Program-made: the position numbers and the translations under genes
Assembly (NCBI RefSeq): GCF_900168115.1
Contig: NZ_FUZC01000018.1
Location: 1 to 64,000 of the forward strand
Origin: Salegentibacter salinarum
GTDB taxonomy: Bacteria; Bacteroidota; Bacteroidia; Flavobacteriales; Flavobacteriaceae
DNA length: 64,000 nt
Direction of reading: 5' to 3'
Notes under the pieces: model-generated
What the model saw: only the letters and a program-made list of their open reading frames with translations
The model's database searches: none
Told to the model about the DNA's origin: nothing
Shown: positions 16,205 through 24,800 of the stretch, piece by piece
Layout of the letters: each line of letters opens with the position of its first letter
How positions within the stretch are numbered: the first letter of the stretch is position 1

Positions 16205-17065
16205 CTAATGATTTAAAGTTCCGGCGTTTACCACTGGCGTAGCATCTTTGTCGCTACAAAGCACTACCATTAGATTGCTTACCATAGCAGCACGTCGTTC
16301 GGCATCAAGATCTACAAGATTTTTTTCACTTAGCTGGTGCAGCGCCATTTCTACCATACCCACGGCACCCTGAACAATTTTATGACGAGCCGCCACAATT
16401 GCCGTGGCTTGCTGGCGTTTAAGCATAGCGCTGGCGATTTCATTCGCATAAGCCAGGTAACCAATTCGAGCTTCCAAAACTTCAATTCCGGCAATATGTA
16501 AGCGTTCTTCGAGCTCTTTTTCCAGGGCATCGCTAACTTCATTTACGCTGGAGCGCAGGGTGATATCTTCGTCTAAACCTTCGTCTGCAAAATTATCATA
16601 AGGATAAAGACTGGCAAGTTTTCTTACCGCGGCATCGGTTTGTACCACCACAAAATTCTCATAATTATCTACATCAAAAGAAGCTTTGTAGGTATCACGA
16701 ACCCGCCAAACCAGGATGGTACTTATCATTACCGGGTTCCCCAGTTTGTCGTTCACTTTTAGGCGTTCGCTGTCAAAGTTTCTGGCACGTAAGGAAATTT
16801 TCTTTTTGGTGTAAAATGGGTTCACCCAAAAAAGGCCGTTCTTTTTTACAGTGCCCTTGTAATCTCCAAACAGTAAAAGCACCCTTGAACCATTTGGGTT
16901 TACCAGGATTAAGCCGGGAAGGATAAAAAGCGAGATAATAATTCCTAAAATAAACCACGCATTGCTTAAAATAATGAAACCGATAATGCTTCCGAAGAAT
17001 AATAATAAAAATACAAACAACATAATATAGCCGTTTGAAGCATTGAGATCTTTTTCCTGAGTCAT
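16205..17065 (-). CDS. SPFH/band 7 (stomatin/prohibitin-like) membrane protein
   Basis: A 286-aa protein with two adjacent hydrophobic segments at about 14-32 and 36-56, then an SPFH domain (about 60-230): [61 protein letters not shown], and an Ala/Glu-rich stretch ending [32 protein letters not shown]. Family members oligomerise at the inner membrane and organise microdomains. First gene of the operon SPFH - hydrolase - Arc-like - HAD. The upstream 160 bp shared with the divergent nuclease gene is very AT-rich. Confidence 0.88.
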   Translation of the reverse strand: MTQEKDLNASNGYIMLFVFLLLFFGSIIGFIILSNAWFILGIIISLFILPGLILVNPNGSRVLLLFGDYKGTVKKNGLFWVNPFYTKKKISLRARNFDSERLKVNDKLGNPVMISTILVWRVRDTYKASFDVDNYENFVVVQTDAAVRKLASLYPYDNFADEGLDEDITLRSSVNEVSDALEKELEERLHIAGIEVLEARIGYLAYANEIASAMLKRQQATAIVAARHKIVQGAVGMVEMALHQLSEKNLVDLDAERRAAMVSNLMVVLCSDKDATPVVNAGTLNH

Positions 17066-17162
17066 AATATTTAAAATTGGTTGATATTAAAATGATATCA
17101 TAAATATATTACATTAATTTATAACATTAAAAAATTTAACATATTAAAAATATGGGCTTCGC

Positions 17163-17170
17163 TATATTTG
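17163..17170 (+). promoter_or_regulatory. Putative -7 box for the S1/P1 nuclease gene
   Basis: TATATTTG matches the Bacteroidota TAnnTTTG -7 consensus exactly. The -33 element is poorly defined. An AAGGAG-like sequence (AAAGGAG) lies about 10 bp downstream, but 40 bp before the ATG. Confidence 0.35.
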
Positions 17171-17225
17171 CCGAAAATCTAAAGGAGATTCACTTTAACC
17201 TCCTTAAACTTTAAAATTTCAATAA

Positions 17226-18008
17226 ATGAAAAAATTACTGCTATTTGCTTTGGTTGTTTTAATAGGGAACACCGGCTTTTCTAATGATAATGACTGGGGT
17301 AAAACCGGGCACCGTGCCACCGGGGAAATCGCTGAAAATTATTTAAATAAAAAAGCTAAAAAAGCGATAGATAAAATCTTAAACGGCCAGGGTTTAGCCT
17401 TTGTAGCCAATTATGCCGATGATATTAAAAGTGATCCCGATTTTAGACAATACGGTCCCTGGCATTATGTGAACCTGGCTGAAGGTCAAACTCAATATGA
17501 TACCGAAACTGCTAACCCTAAAGGAGATCTTTACCAGGCTATTTTGAAATGTAAGGAGGTATTAAAAGATGAAAATGCCTCAAAAGAAGACAGGCAGTTT
17601 TACTTGAAAATGCTGGTTCATTTTGTGGGTGACCTTCACCAACCATTCCACGTGGGAAGAGCTTCCGATAAAGGGGGAAACGATGTGCAGGTGCGTTGGT
17701 ATAATCAAGGATCTAACATTCACCGCGTTTGGGACAGCCAGATGATAGATTCTTACCAAATGAGCTATACTGAGCTTGCAGCAAATACGAAACAATTAAG
17801 CAGAGCTCAAATTAAAGCTATTGAAGACGGTGAAGTTATAGATTGGGTTTATGAGTCTGGGGCTATGGCTAACGAGCTTTACGATTCTGTTGAAACAGGG
17901 GAGAAGCTGGGTTACGAATATATGTACCATCATTTACCAACCGTGTTGGAGCAATTACAAAAAGGCGGAATTCGTCTGGCAAAAATATTAAACGAGATTT
18001 ACGGATAA
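17226..18008 (+). CDS. S1/P1-type nuclease, secreted
   Basis: A 260-aa protein with a signal peptide (KKLLLFALVVLIGNTGFS). The mature N-terminus begins NDNDWGKTGH, supplying the Trp and His of the trinuclear zinc site as in S1/P1 nucleases. Further ligand-type motifs are NYADDIKSD, PWHYVNL, LKMLVHFVGDLHQPFHVGR, GGNDVQVRW, NIHRVWDS and a C-terminal helix. Fungal and plant relatives cleave single-stranded DNA/RNA and remove 3'-phosphates. A scavenging role in the periplasm or outside the cell is likely. Monocistronic: divergent from the SPFH operon and followed by its own terminator. Confidence 0.92.
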   Translation: MKKLLLFALVVLIGNTGFSNDNDWGKTGHRATGEIAENYLNKKAKKAIDKILNGQGLAFVANYADDIKSDPDFRQYGPWHYVNLAEGQTQYDTETANPKGDLYQAILKCKEVLKDENASKEDRQFYLKMLVHFVGDLHQPFHVGRASDKGGNDVQVRWYNQGSNIHRVWDSQMIDSYQMSYTELAANTKQLSRAQIKAIEDGEVIDWVYESGAMANELYDSVETGEKLGYEYMYHHLPTVLEQLQKGGIRLAKILNEIYG

Positions 18009-18032
18009 TTTGATTTCAAACATTCAAACAAG

Positions 18033-18067
18033 CCATTGTGGATTAGCTTCTACAATGGTTTTTTTTA
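18033..18067 (+). terminator. Rho-independent terminator after the S1/P1 nuclease gene
   Basis: CCATTGTGGA (18033-18042) pairs with TCTACAATGG (18049-18058) with one G-U wobble, followed by nine T (18059-18067). The T-run overlaps the 3' end of the convergent AlkB-like gene. Confidence 0.8.
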
Positions 18068-18649
18068 TTGAATTTTTCTAAACGTTAGATTAATTCTAGG
18101 TGAAACTTTCTTTTTGGTCTTTGGGAGCTGATGCTTCCAGAAATGCTGCATACAACCTTTCATCATTATAAGGCTACCGTGTTGAAGTTCAATCTTTTCC
18201 TTCAGGTTTTTGTTGGTTTTATGTTTAAACTGAAAACTACGAACGCCACCTAAACTTATGGAAGCAATAACCGGGTTTTTGCCTAAAACCTTTTCATTAT
18301 CGGCGTGCCAGCCCATACTGTCATTTCCATCGCGATAAAGATTTGCCAAACAGGTGTTAAATTCAAACCCTGAAAGTTCTTCGGTTTTTTGTTTGAGTTC
18401 TAAAATTTCAGCTGAAAAAATTTCCGGTTCTAATTGCAATCCTGAATAAGTATAAGAAATTCCTTTTTCAGCAAAAAAAGCGGTTAAACGCGGCTGCGGA
18501 ATTTCCCTTCCGAAGAGTTTAATGTTTTGCTGCTGCCAGGGGATTTCCTTTAGCAATTTTCCGACTAGAAAATCGGCTTTTTCCGTATTAAGAAAATCGG
18601 GGAAATAATGCAGTTCTGCATCTGGTAGACTAAAAATTTCAGATTTCAT
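18065..18649 (-). CDS. AlkB-like 2-oxoglutarate/Fe(II) dioxygenase
   Basis: With ATG at 18649 the protein is 194 aa. It shows the AlkB-family motifs: a substrate-side block PRLTAFFAEKGISYTYSG, the iron-binding GWHADNE (HxD), the distal His in CMQHFWKHQLPK, and the 2-oxoglutarate-binding PRINLTFR. Family members remove alkyl groups from DNA or RNA bases oxidatively. A longer in-frame start at 18724 would overlap the upstream DoxX-like gene by 73 bp and add a hydrophobic stretch foreign to the family, so I prefer 18649, which leaves 2 bp after the DoxX-like stop. The two genes look co-transcribed. Confidence 0.87.
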   Translation of the reverse strand: MKSEIFSLPDAELHYFPDFLNTEKADFLVGKLLKEIPWQQQNIKLFGREIPQPRLTAFFAEKGISYTYSGLQLEPEIFSAEILELKQKTEELSGFEFNTCLANLYRDGNDSMGWHADNEKVLGKNPVIASISLGGVRSFQFKHKTNKNLKEKIELQHGSLIMMKGCMQHFWKHQLPKTKKKVSPRINLTFRKIQ

Positions 18650-18651
18650 CT

Positions 18652-19011
18652 TTAAAATTGTAAATAGAACCAGGCCCAGTACATAAGAAAAAATTGTAGC
18701 GGGATTCTTAAAATTAAAGCCCATTTTGGGATTCCGGCACCAGCTTTTTTTGAAGAGAGCATATAAAAATGCACGAGTAGAAAAATTACGAGCATTAAAA
18801 TTATTCCGTAGATCGCCAGGGCTTTGGTTTCAGGGAAAAAGAGGAGAAACCCCAGAAATATTTCTGCCAGTCCGCTTAATAAAACCAGGGGTTTATGCGC
18901 CGGTAAATAACGCGGCATAATGCGCATATACATTTTTGGTTTTATAAAGTGAATAATTCCGGCCACGATATACATCGCGCCCATTAGATAAAGGTGCCAG
19001 GGATATTGCAT
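18652..19011 (-). CDS. DoxX-like small membrane protein
   Basis: A 119-aa protein with four hydrophobic segments and the pattern GAMYIVAGIIHFIKPKMYMRIMPRYLP, then GLAEIFLGFLLFFPETKALA. Similar small four-helix proteins are assigned to the DoxX family. The molecular function is not established for most of them. It is the first gene of a pair with the AlkB-like dioxygenase. The start at 19011 is followed upstream by the long gap to the histidine kinase gene. Confidence 0.8.
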   Translation of the reverse strand: MQYPWHLYLMGAMYIVAGIIHFIKPKMYMRIMPRYLPAHKPLVLLSGLAEIFLGFLLFFPETKALAIYGIILMLVIFLLVHFYMLSSKKAGAGIPKWALILRIPLQFFLMYWAWFYLQF

Positions 19012-19604
19012 AATTTAAAGATAAAAATATATTTTAATGAGGTATAAAAATTATAATAATATTGCCGGTAGAAATTAATAATCTTGTGTAATTCACTAAA
19101 ATAGAGTAATTTTCGCTTCCCAATTTACAACCAAACTTAATCGATCTTGAAACATATTTACCTACTAATTTTACTGGATAATTGAGGTTAAAATGCTCAA
19201 ATGCCTGGCACTAAAAACTAAAAAAGCGCTCACTATGAAGCTTTTTGGGCTTAGTCCGAGGTAGTTTATTTAGTTATATAGCTCAAAATTTGCCTTCTGT
19301 AAAAGAAAGGTTGATTTTGAATTATCTCTCCACAGTTTCTGTCTTAAAAAGTAAGGCTAATAAATCGGGAATTTTTATCGCTTTATTGATTGTAGATCTG
19401 TTTTGCAAAAGATCGATACTCAAGATTATTGGATTTATTTTAAACGAAATTTTCAAGAAACGTAGAAAATACCCTATTTGATAAAATTTTTACCGTTTTA
19501 AAAGAATAATGCAATTAAGAAAAGCAATAGTTTGTTAAACATTAAAAAAACGTTAAATTTAACATGATCTGTGTCCCATAGGTTAGAACTTAACATTAAT
19601 AGTA
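19012..19604. other. 593-bp divergent intergenic region with no convincing gene
   Basis: The longest non-coding stretch in the window, between the DoxX-like gene (-) and the hybrid kinase (+). It is very AT-rich. Visible items are a promoter-like pair at 19531-19561 and a 7-bp stem AAAAAGC/GCTTTTT around 19221-19246. A 78-codon open frame starts from TTG at 19245; it is hydrophobic, has no ribosome site and no family I recognise, so I do not call it. Part of the region may be a decayed gene or a long leader. Confidence 0.6.
19531..19561 (+). promoter_or_regulatory. Putative sigma-A promoter for the hybrid histidine kinase gene
   Basis: TTTG at 19531-19534, 19-nt spacer, then TAAATTTA at 19554-19561 (seven of eight bases of TAnnTTTG). 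It would give a leader of about 35-40 nt before the TTG start at 19605. Confidence 0.4.
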
Positions 19605-21818
19605 TTGAGGATAAAAAACGTTACTGTTTTACTAATTTTCCTAGTATCCAGCCTTGCTTTTTCACAGTCTAAAGAAAGTAAAAGCTCTGATAGTATTAAG
19701 GAACTCCTGGACTTATCTACAGATGCCATGTATTCTTATGAATATACTAAGGCCATCGATTACTCCCTCAATTTAATTGAGCTCGCCGAGGAAGAAAAGG
19801 ATTACTACCACCTCTACCATGGTTATAACAACCTCGGAATTACCTATGATGAATTGTATGATACCATAAGGGCTAAAGAAAGTTATGAAAATGCCCTTAA
19901 GTATGCCAAGATTGTGAAAAATGATACGCTGCTTTGGTGGGCTTTCAACAACCTAGGCAATATGTATACTTCTAACAAAGAAACTATTGATCAGGGTTTT
20001 GCATATTATGATCAAGCCATAAAAGCCGCTTCTAACCTCGATGATCCAGATAGCAGGGCTACACCGCTTATAAATAAAGGATGGACACATCTTTATATGG
20101 AAGAGTACGATGAAGCCTATCCCTATCTAATAGAAGTACAAAAGCTCATAGAAGATTTTGAAGACCCCTATATTCTAAGTCAAATTGCTTCTCTTTTTGG
20201 AAATTATCATTCCGGAAAAAATAATTACGAAAAATCTAAGGAATATTATGAGAAAGCTATAGAAATTGCTGAAAAAGATTCCCTGTATTATGAGGCCGTG
20301 ACCGCTTATGACGGTTATGCTGAAACGTTGTTTAAAAATGAAGAATTTGAGGAAGCTTACAATGCTTTAGATAAATACATAGAATACGATGCTGAACTTT
20401 ATGAAAAGGAAAAGCTGGAGCAAATGGAAACTGCCCAGGCTCGTTTTGAGACTAAACGCTATCGCGAGAATCTTGAAATAGCGAAAAGAGAACAAAAGTA
20501 TAAAGATGAAGTAATTGCCAAATCTCAGCAAAATTCTATAATCATGATTATTTCGTTAATCGTGATGTTGTTTTTTATAATTCTGCTGGTTAAAAATAAC
20601 AGTACCCGGAAAAAATTAATCTCCCAACTGAAAAACAAAAACAGCGAATTAATTACAGCCAAAGATGAGGCTGAGCGTTTATCTATGCTTAAAAGCCAGT
20701 TTTTTTCCACGGTAAGTCACGAGTTACGAACTCCGCTCTATGGTGTGGTTGGGCTTACCTCGTTATTGTTGGATGATAAAAGCCTAAAGAAGCACGAAAG
20801 CGATTTAAAATCCCTGAAATTCTCAGCCGATTATCTTTTGGCGTTAATTAATGACGTGCTCCAAATGAATAAAATGGAATCTAAACAGGTTAAGCTGGAA
20901 AATGTTTCATTTAATATTAAAGAATTGATTTTAAGTATTGTGAACACATTTGAATTCACGCGCCTGCAAAATAAGAACAAAGTTCATTATAATATCGATG
21001 AAAAAATACCGGAAAATCTTATTGGAGATCCCGTAAGGCTTTCCCAAATTTTAATGAACCTGGTGGGGAACGCGGTGAAGTTTACCGAAAATGGGAATAT
21101 TCATATAAATGTGGAGTTACAGACGAAAGTAGAAGATAGAGCGGTGATTTATTTTGAAGTAAAAGACGATGGAATTGGTATTCCAAAAAGTAAACAAAAA
21201 TTAATTTTTGAAGAATTTTCGCAACTTAAACCTTCAAATTATAATTATCAGGGAACCGGCTTAGGTTTGCCTATTGTTAAACGCTTATTGCAATTATATG
21301 AATCTCAAATTCATTTAAAAAGTAAAGAAGGAGAAGGCTCGGTATTTTGTTTTAGCTTAAGTCTTAAAGAAGATAAATCTTCAACAAAAAAAGCCGGGTT
21401 TGCACACGAAGTTTATTTAGATAACCTAAAGGAAAAACAAAGAATCCTGATAGTAGACGATAATAGGATTAACCAGGTGGTAACACGAAGAATCTTGGAA
21501 AAACAAAACTTTGAATGCGTGGTTGTCGGCAATGGGGTGGAAGCCATTGAAAGAGTTACCGCTGAAAATTTTGACCTTATTTTAATGGATCTAAATATGC
21601 CGGGGATTAATGGTATGGAGACCACCAAACGCATAAGAGAAATCAGTAAAAATGTCCCAGTTGTTGCTCTAACGGCTGTAGAAATTGAAGAAGTAAGAAA
21701 TGAAATTTATGCGGCAGGAATGAACGATATTATTGTAAAACCTTATGATGTAGAACGTTTTTACCAAACCATAAAACGCAATCTAAGTTCAAATTTAGAG
21801 ACAAGCTCTAAAGATTAA
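19605..21818 (+). CDS. Hybrid histidine kinase with periplasmic TPR sensor and receiver domain
   Basis: A 737-aa one-protein phosphorelay. Order: signal peptide to about residue 20; tetratricopeptide repeats about 30-270 (YHGYNNLGITYDEL, WWAFNNLGNMY and similar); coiled linker; membrane segment about 312-329; HisKA with FSTVSHELRTPLYG (His372); HATPase with NLVGNAVKFTENG, DDGIGIPKSKQ and GTGLGLPIVKRL near 549; receiver domain with DDNRINQ and LILMDLNMPG (Asp662). The TPR part lies outside the inner membrane and presumably senses a ligand or partner protein. There is no DNA-binding output domain and no adjacent regulator, so its target is unknown. The start is TTG: no in-frame ATG is available upstream, and the next residues form the signal peptide. 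Confidence 0.9.
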   Translation: MRIKNVTVLLIFLVSSLAFSQSKESKSSDSIKELLDLSTDAMYSYEYTKAIDYSLNLIELAEEEKDYYHLYHGYNNLGITYDELYDTIRAKESYENALKYAKIVKNDTLLWWAFNNLGNMYTSNKETIDQGFAYYDQAIKAASNLDDPDSRATPLINKGWTHLYMEEYDEAYPYLIEVQKLIEDFEDPYILSQIASLFGNYHSGKNNYEKSKEYYEKAIEIAEKDSLYYEAVTAYDGYAETLFKNEEFEEAYNALDKYIEYDAELYEKEKLEQMETAQARFETKRYRENLEIAKREQKYKDEVIAKSQQNSIIMIISLIVMLFFIILLVKNNSTRKKLISQLKNKNSELITAKDEAERLSMLKSQFFSTVSHELRTPLYGVVGLTSLLLDDKSLKKHESDLKSLKFSADYLLALINDVLQMNKMESKQVKLENVSFNIKELILSIVNTFEFTRLQNKNKVHYNIDEKIPENLIGDPVRLSQILMNLVGNAVKFTENGNIHINVELQTKVEDRAVIYFEVKDDGIGIPKSKQKLIFEEFSQLKPSNYNYQGTGLGLPIVKRLLQLYESQIHLKSKEGEGSVFCFSLSLKEDKSSTKKAGFAHEVYLDNLKEKQRILIVDDNRINQVVTRRILEKQNFECVVVGNGVEAIERVTAENFDLILMDLNMPGINGMETTKRIREISKNVPVVALTAVEIEEVRNEIYAAGMNDIIVKPYDVERFYQTIKRNLSSNLETSSKD

Positions 21819-21866
21819 AGGAAGCTGGTTAATTCCTTCATATTTCAGTTCAAAAAATTATAAAAT

Positions 21867-21975
21867 AAAAGGCCTGAAAAGTCTTGTTATCGTTAGTAGC
21901 TGTCCCTAAAAATGGTTCAGCTTTGATCCTGAAACAAGTTCAGGATGACTAATTCAACAGCTTTTCAGGCCTTTT
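21867..21975. repeat. Convergent-junction structured repeat, copy B
   Basis: Outer arms AAAAGGCCTGAAAAG (21867-21881) and CTTTTCAGGCCTTTT (21961-21975) are a perfect 15-bp inverted repeat. Inside lies the hairpin ATCCTGAA - ACAAG - TTCAGGAT (21926-21946) followed by GAC. The left inner hairpin is eroded. T-runs follow the outer stem in both directions, so it could terminate both the kinase gene and htpG. Located between these two convergent genes. Confidence 0.85.
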
Positions 21976-21995
21976 TGAAATTTCCTATGCGGGAA

Positions 21996-23882
21996 TTATT
22001 TTACCATATCAAAACTACGTTTTACGAAATTGGTTAGCTCTTCACCTTTAAGCAGGTTCTGAGATAATCTCGCAAGGTCTAAAGAATGCTTTATTAAGCG
22101 TTCCTGTTTCTTTTCGGTTTTGGTATTTAGGATATCAGAAATTAACGGGTGGTTGGTATTTACGACCAGATTATACATTTCTGGCATATTGCCCATTCCA
22201 AACATTCCACCGCCACCGGTTTGCTGCATTTCTTTCATACGGCGCATAAATTCCGGTTGTGTGATTAACAATGGCGCAGCATCGCTGTCCATCGCTTCCA
22301 GCTGAACGGTATATTTTTCCTTCGGAATTACTTTTTCAAAATCTTCTTTTAATTTCTCTTTCTCTTCTTCAGAAAGTTTAGAAATCTTCTCTTCGTCTTT
22401 TTTAATGAGGTTATCTACCTGATCTGAATCTACACGAACAAAAGTGATCTTTTCTTTTTCACCTTCCATCTTCTGAAGCAGGTGAGAAATAATTGGAGAA
22501 TCTAATAACAGCACTTTATAAGCTTTGGCTTTTGCAGCTTCGATATAACTGTGTTGCTCGTCTTTATTAGAAGCATAAAGCACAACCAGATTTCCATCTT
22601 TGTCGGTTTGGTTGTCTTTTATTTTTTCCTGAAGTTCTTCAAAAGTGAAGTATTCATTCTCTACCGTCGGGTAAAGTGCAAATTTCTGAGCCTTTTCGTA
22701 GAATTTATCTTCAGAAAGCATTCCGTATTCAATAACGATTTTTATATCGTTCCATTTTTGCTCAAAATCCTCACGATTATTATTGAAAAGAGATTTTAGC
22801 TTATCGGCTACCTTACGGGTAATGTAGCTGGAGATCTTTTTCACAGCCCCATCTGCCTGAAGGTAAGAACGGGAAACGTTCAACGGGATATCAGGAGAAT
22901 CAATTACCCCACGAAGCATGGTTAAAAATTCAGGTACAATTCCTTCAACATTATCGGTTACATAAACCTGGTTCTGATAAAGCTGAATTTTATCCTTCTG
23001 GATATTCATATCCTGCGTCATCTTAGGGAAATAAAGAATCCCGGTAAGATTAAACGGATAATCTACATTAAGGTGAATATGGAATAATGGCTCCTCGAAC
23101 TGCATTGGGTACAATTCGCGGTAAAAACTCTTATAATCTTTATCCTCCAAATCGGTTGGCTGCTTGGTCCAGGCCGGTTCAGGATTATTGATAATATTAT
23201 CTACGGTTTTGGTTTCCGCTTCAGCATCTTCCGGTGCGTCTTCCGGAAGAGGTAAAGTTTCTTCTTTAGTTCCAAATTTAATTGGGATTGGCATAAACTT
23301 GTTATACTTCACCAATAATTCCTGGATCCTGTTTTCTTCTAAAAACTCTTCATCTTCTTCGTTTATATGAAGAATGATTTCAGTTCCGCGTTCTTGTTTG
23401 TCGGAATCTCCAAGAGTGAACTCGGTTGTTCCTTCACAAACCCAATGCGCTGCAGGTTCGTCTTTGTAAGATTTGGTAATGATCTCTACCTTATTAGCGA
23501 CCATAAAGGCTGAGTAGAACCCAAGTCCAAAATGGCCTATAATTCCGCTGTCTTTAGCAGAATCTTTATATTTCTCAAGGAATTCTTCAGCGCCAGAGAA
23601 AGCTACCTCGTTGATGTATTTCTCAACTTCTTCTTTGGTCATTCCAACTCCCTGGTCTATTACGTGGAGTTTTTTTCCTTCCTTGTCTACTTTTACCTCA
23701 ATTACCGGGTTACCGTATTTTACATCGGTTTCCCCAATATCGGTAAGGTGTTTTAATTTTAAAGTCGCATCTGTTGCGTTTGAAATCAATTCCCTTAAGA
23801 AGATTTCATGATCACTGTAAAGAAACTTCTTTATCAGTGGGAAAATGTTCTCTACAGAGACATTAATTTTTCCGGTTGCCAT
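21996..23882 (-). CDS. htpG: Molecular chaperone HtpG (Hsp90)
   Basis: A 628-aa ATP-dependent dimeric chaperone, full length for the family. The N-terminal GHKL ATPase has ELISNATDATLKLKHL, the DQGVGMTKEEV loop and the HFGLGFYSAFMVA lid/Gly-rich motif. The middle domain carries LYFPKMTQDMNIQKDKIQLYQNQVYVTDNVEGIVPEFL and PLNVSRSYLQAD with the catalytic Arg. The C-terminal dimerisation domain follows, with a Gly/Met-rich stretch (TGGGGMFGMGNMPEM). ATG at 23882 gives the expected N-terminus. Monocistronic, divergent from the TetR gene and convergent with the hybrid kinase. Confidence 0.96.
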   Translation of the reverse strand: MATGKINVSVENIFPLIKKFLYSDHEIFLRELISNATDATLKLKHLTDIGETDVKYGNPVIEVKVDKEGKKLHVIDQGVGMTKEEVEKYINEVAFSGAEEFLEKYKDSAKDSGIIGHFGLGFYSAFMVANKVEIITKSYKDEPAAHWVCEGTTEFTLGDSDKQERGTEIILHINEEDEEFLEENRIQELLVKYNKFMPIPIKFGTKEETLPLPEDAPEDAEAETKTVDNIINNPEPAWTKQPTDLEDKDYKSFYRELYPMQFEEPLFHIHLNVDYPFNLTGILYFPKMTQDMNIQKDKIQLYQNQVYVTDNVEGIVPEFLTMLRGVIDSPDIPLNVSRSYLQADGAVKKISSYITRKVADKLKSLFNNNREDFEQKWNDIKIVIEYGMLSEDKFYEKAQKFALYPTVENEYFTFEELQEKIKDNQTDKDGNLVVLYASNKDEQHSYIEAAKAKAYKVLLLDSPIISHLLQKMEGEKEKITFVRVDSDQVDNLIKKDEEKISKLSEEEKEKLKEDFEKVIPKEKYTVQLEAMDSDAAPLLITQPEFMRRMKEMQQTGGGGMFGMGNMPEMYNLVVNTNHPLISDILNTKTEKKQERLIKHSLDLARLSQNLLKGEELTNFVKRSFDMVK

Positions 23883-24036
23883 ATATTTTCGTTTTTAATA
23901 CTATTTATTGTTGCTTACCTACAGTCAAAAAAAATACCATTAAAACTCCGCTGACAAACTGGCATAGCTTGTAATTAATAAAATATTTTCTCGTCTAAAC
24001 TTCTGAATTGCAATTTTAATAGACAGAGATATTTTT

Positions 24037-24080
24037 AACAAACATTTTGTTTAATATTATGAATTAAAACTTAAACAAAA
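24037..24080. promoter_or_regulatory. Candidate TetR operator: two nested inverted repeats upstream of the TetR gene
   Basis: AACAAA (24037-24042) and TTTGTT (24046-24051) form a 15-bp palindrome with a 3-bp centre. TTTTGTTTAA (24045-24054) and TTAAACAAAA (24071-24080) form a perfect 10-bp inverted repeat with a 16-bp spacer, ending 3 bp before the -7-like box. Short palindromes of this kind directly upstream of a TetR gene are typical autoregulatory operators. The sequence is AT-rich, so chance occurrence must be considered. Confidence 0.5.
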
Positions 24081-24083
24081 TAC

Positions 24084-24091
24084 TATCTTTG
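24084..24091 (+). promoter_or_regulatory. Putative -7 box of the TetR-AarF operon
   Basis: TATCTTTG fits TAnnTTTG exactly and lies 17 bp before the ATG at 24109, immediately downstream of the inverted repeats. A TTTG -33 box at the standard spacing is not present. Confidence 0.45.
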
Positions 24092-24108
24092 GAAAACAAA
24101 TAAAAGTT

Positions 24109-24780
24109 ATGGCCACAACCAGTAAAAAAACAACGACTAAAAAGGTTTTAGACAAGGATAAGCTTATTGCAATGTATATGGATTATGTTTTGGAGCAAGA
24201 GCATAGACCTAAAACCGTTTATAAGTTTTGTAAGGAGAATAAGATTAAGGAAGAGGAATTCTATAATTTCTACGGAAGTTTTGAAGGATTGCAAAAAGGA
24301 ATTTGGGAACGTTTTTATGAGCATACAATGAATGCGATTAATAAAAGCCCTGAATTTGAAAGTTTCTCCAATAGAGAAAAAATGCTCACTTTCTATTACA
24401 CATTCTTTGAAATGCTTACCGCAAATAGAAGTTATGTGTTGTTCTCATTAAAAGAACACGAAAGCCAGTTGAAAAATCTTCAGCAATTAAAAGGTGTGAG
24501 AAAAAACGTGAAATCTTTCGCCACGGAACTTATTCAGGATGGAAATTCGGATAAGGCGATCTCAGCATTACAACAGTCAGAAAAAGTATTTTCTGAAGCC
24601 ACCTGGGTACAATTGATGTTTTTAATGAAATTTTGGATGGATGATAATTCTCCCCAATTTGAAAGCACCGATGTTGCAATAGAAAAATCGGTTAATACTG
24701 TTTTTGATGTGTTTGATAATACCCCGCTGGAAAGGGTTATAGATTTAGGAAAATTCCTCTGGAAAGAAAAAATGGCTTAA
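24109..24780 (+). CDS. TetR-family transcriptional regulator
   Basis: A 223-aa protein. After a Lys/Thr-rich N-terminal tail, the helix-turn-helix region is KTVYKFCKENKIKEEEFYNFYGSFEGLQKGIWERF (about 35-70), a slightly divergent TetR DNA-binding domain in which FYNFYGSFEGL corresponds to the usual LYYHFKSKEEL. The remaining helical domain would bind ligand and dimerise. It is followed 20 bp later by an AarF/UbiB-type kinase gene, with which I infer it forms an operon. Inverted repeats overlapping its promoter suggest autorepression. The ligand is unknown. Confidence 0.85.
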   Translation: MATTSKKTTTKKVLDKDKLIAMYMDYVLEQEHRPKTVYKFCKENKIKEEEFYNFYGSFEGLQKGIWERFYEHTMNAINKSPEFESFSNREKMLTFYYTFFEMLTANRSYVLFSLKEHESQLKNLQQLKGVRKNVKSFATELIQDGNSDKAISALQQSEKVFSEATWVQLMFLMKFWMDDNSPQFESTDVAIEKSVNTVFDVFDNTPLERVIDLGKFLWKEKMA

Positions 24781-24800
24781 TAAAGTCTACCCCAATTACC

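Noticed and set aside
18650-18724. Longer start of the AlkB-like gene at 18724
   Set aside because: Overlaps the DoxX-like gene by 73 bp and adds a hydrophobic stretch not found in AlkB proteins.
19245-19481. 78-codon hydrophobic open frame in the long intergenic region
   Set aside because: TTG start without ribosome site, no recognisable family, composition like AT-rich non-coding DNA. Kept only as a possibility in the intergenic entry.
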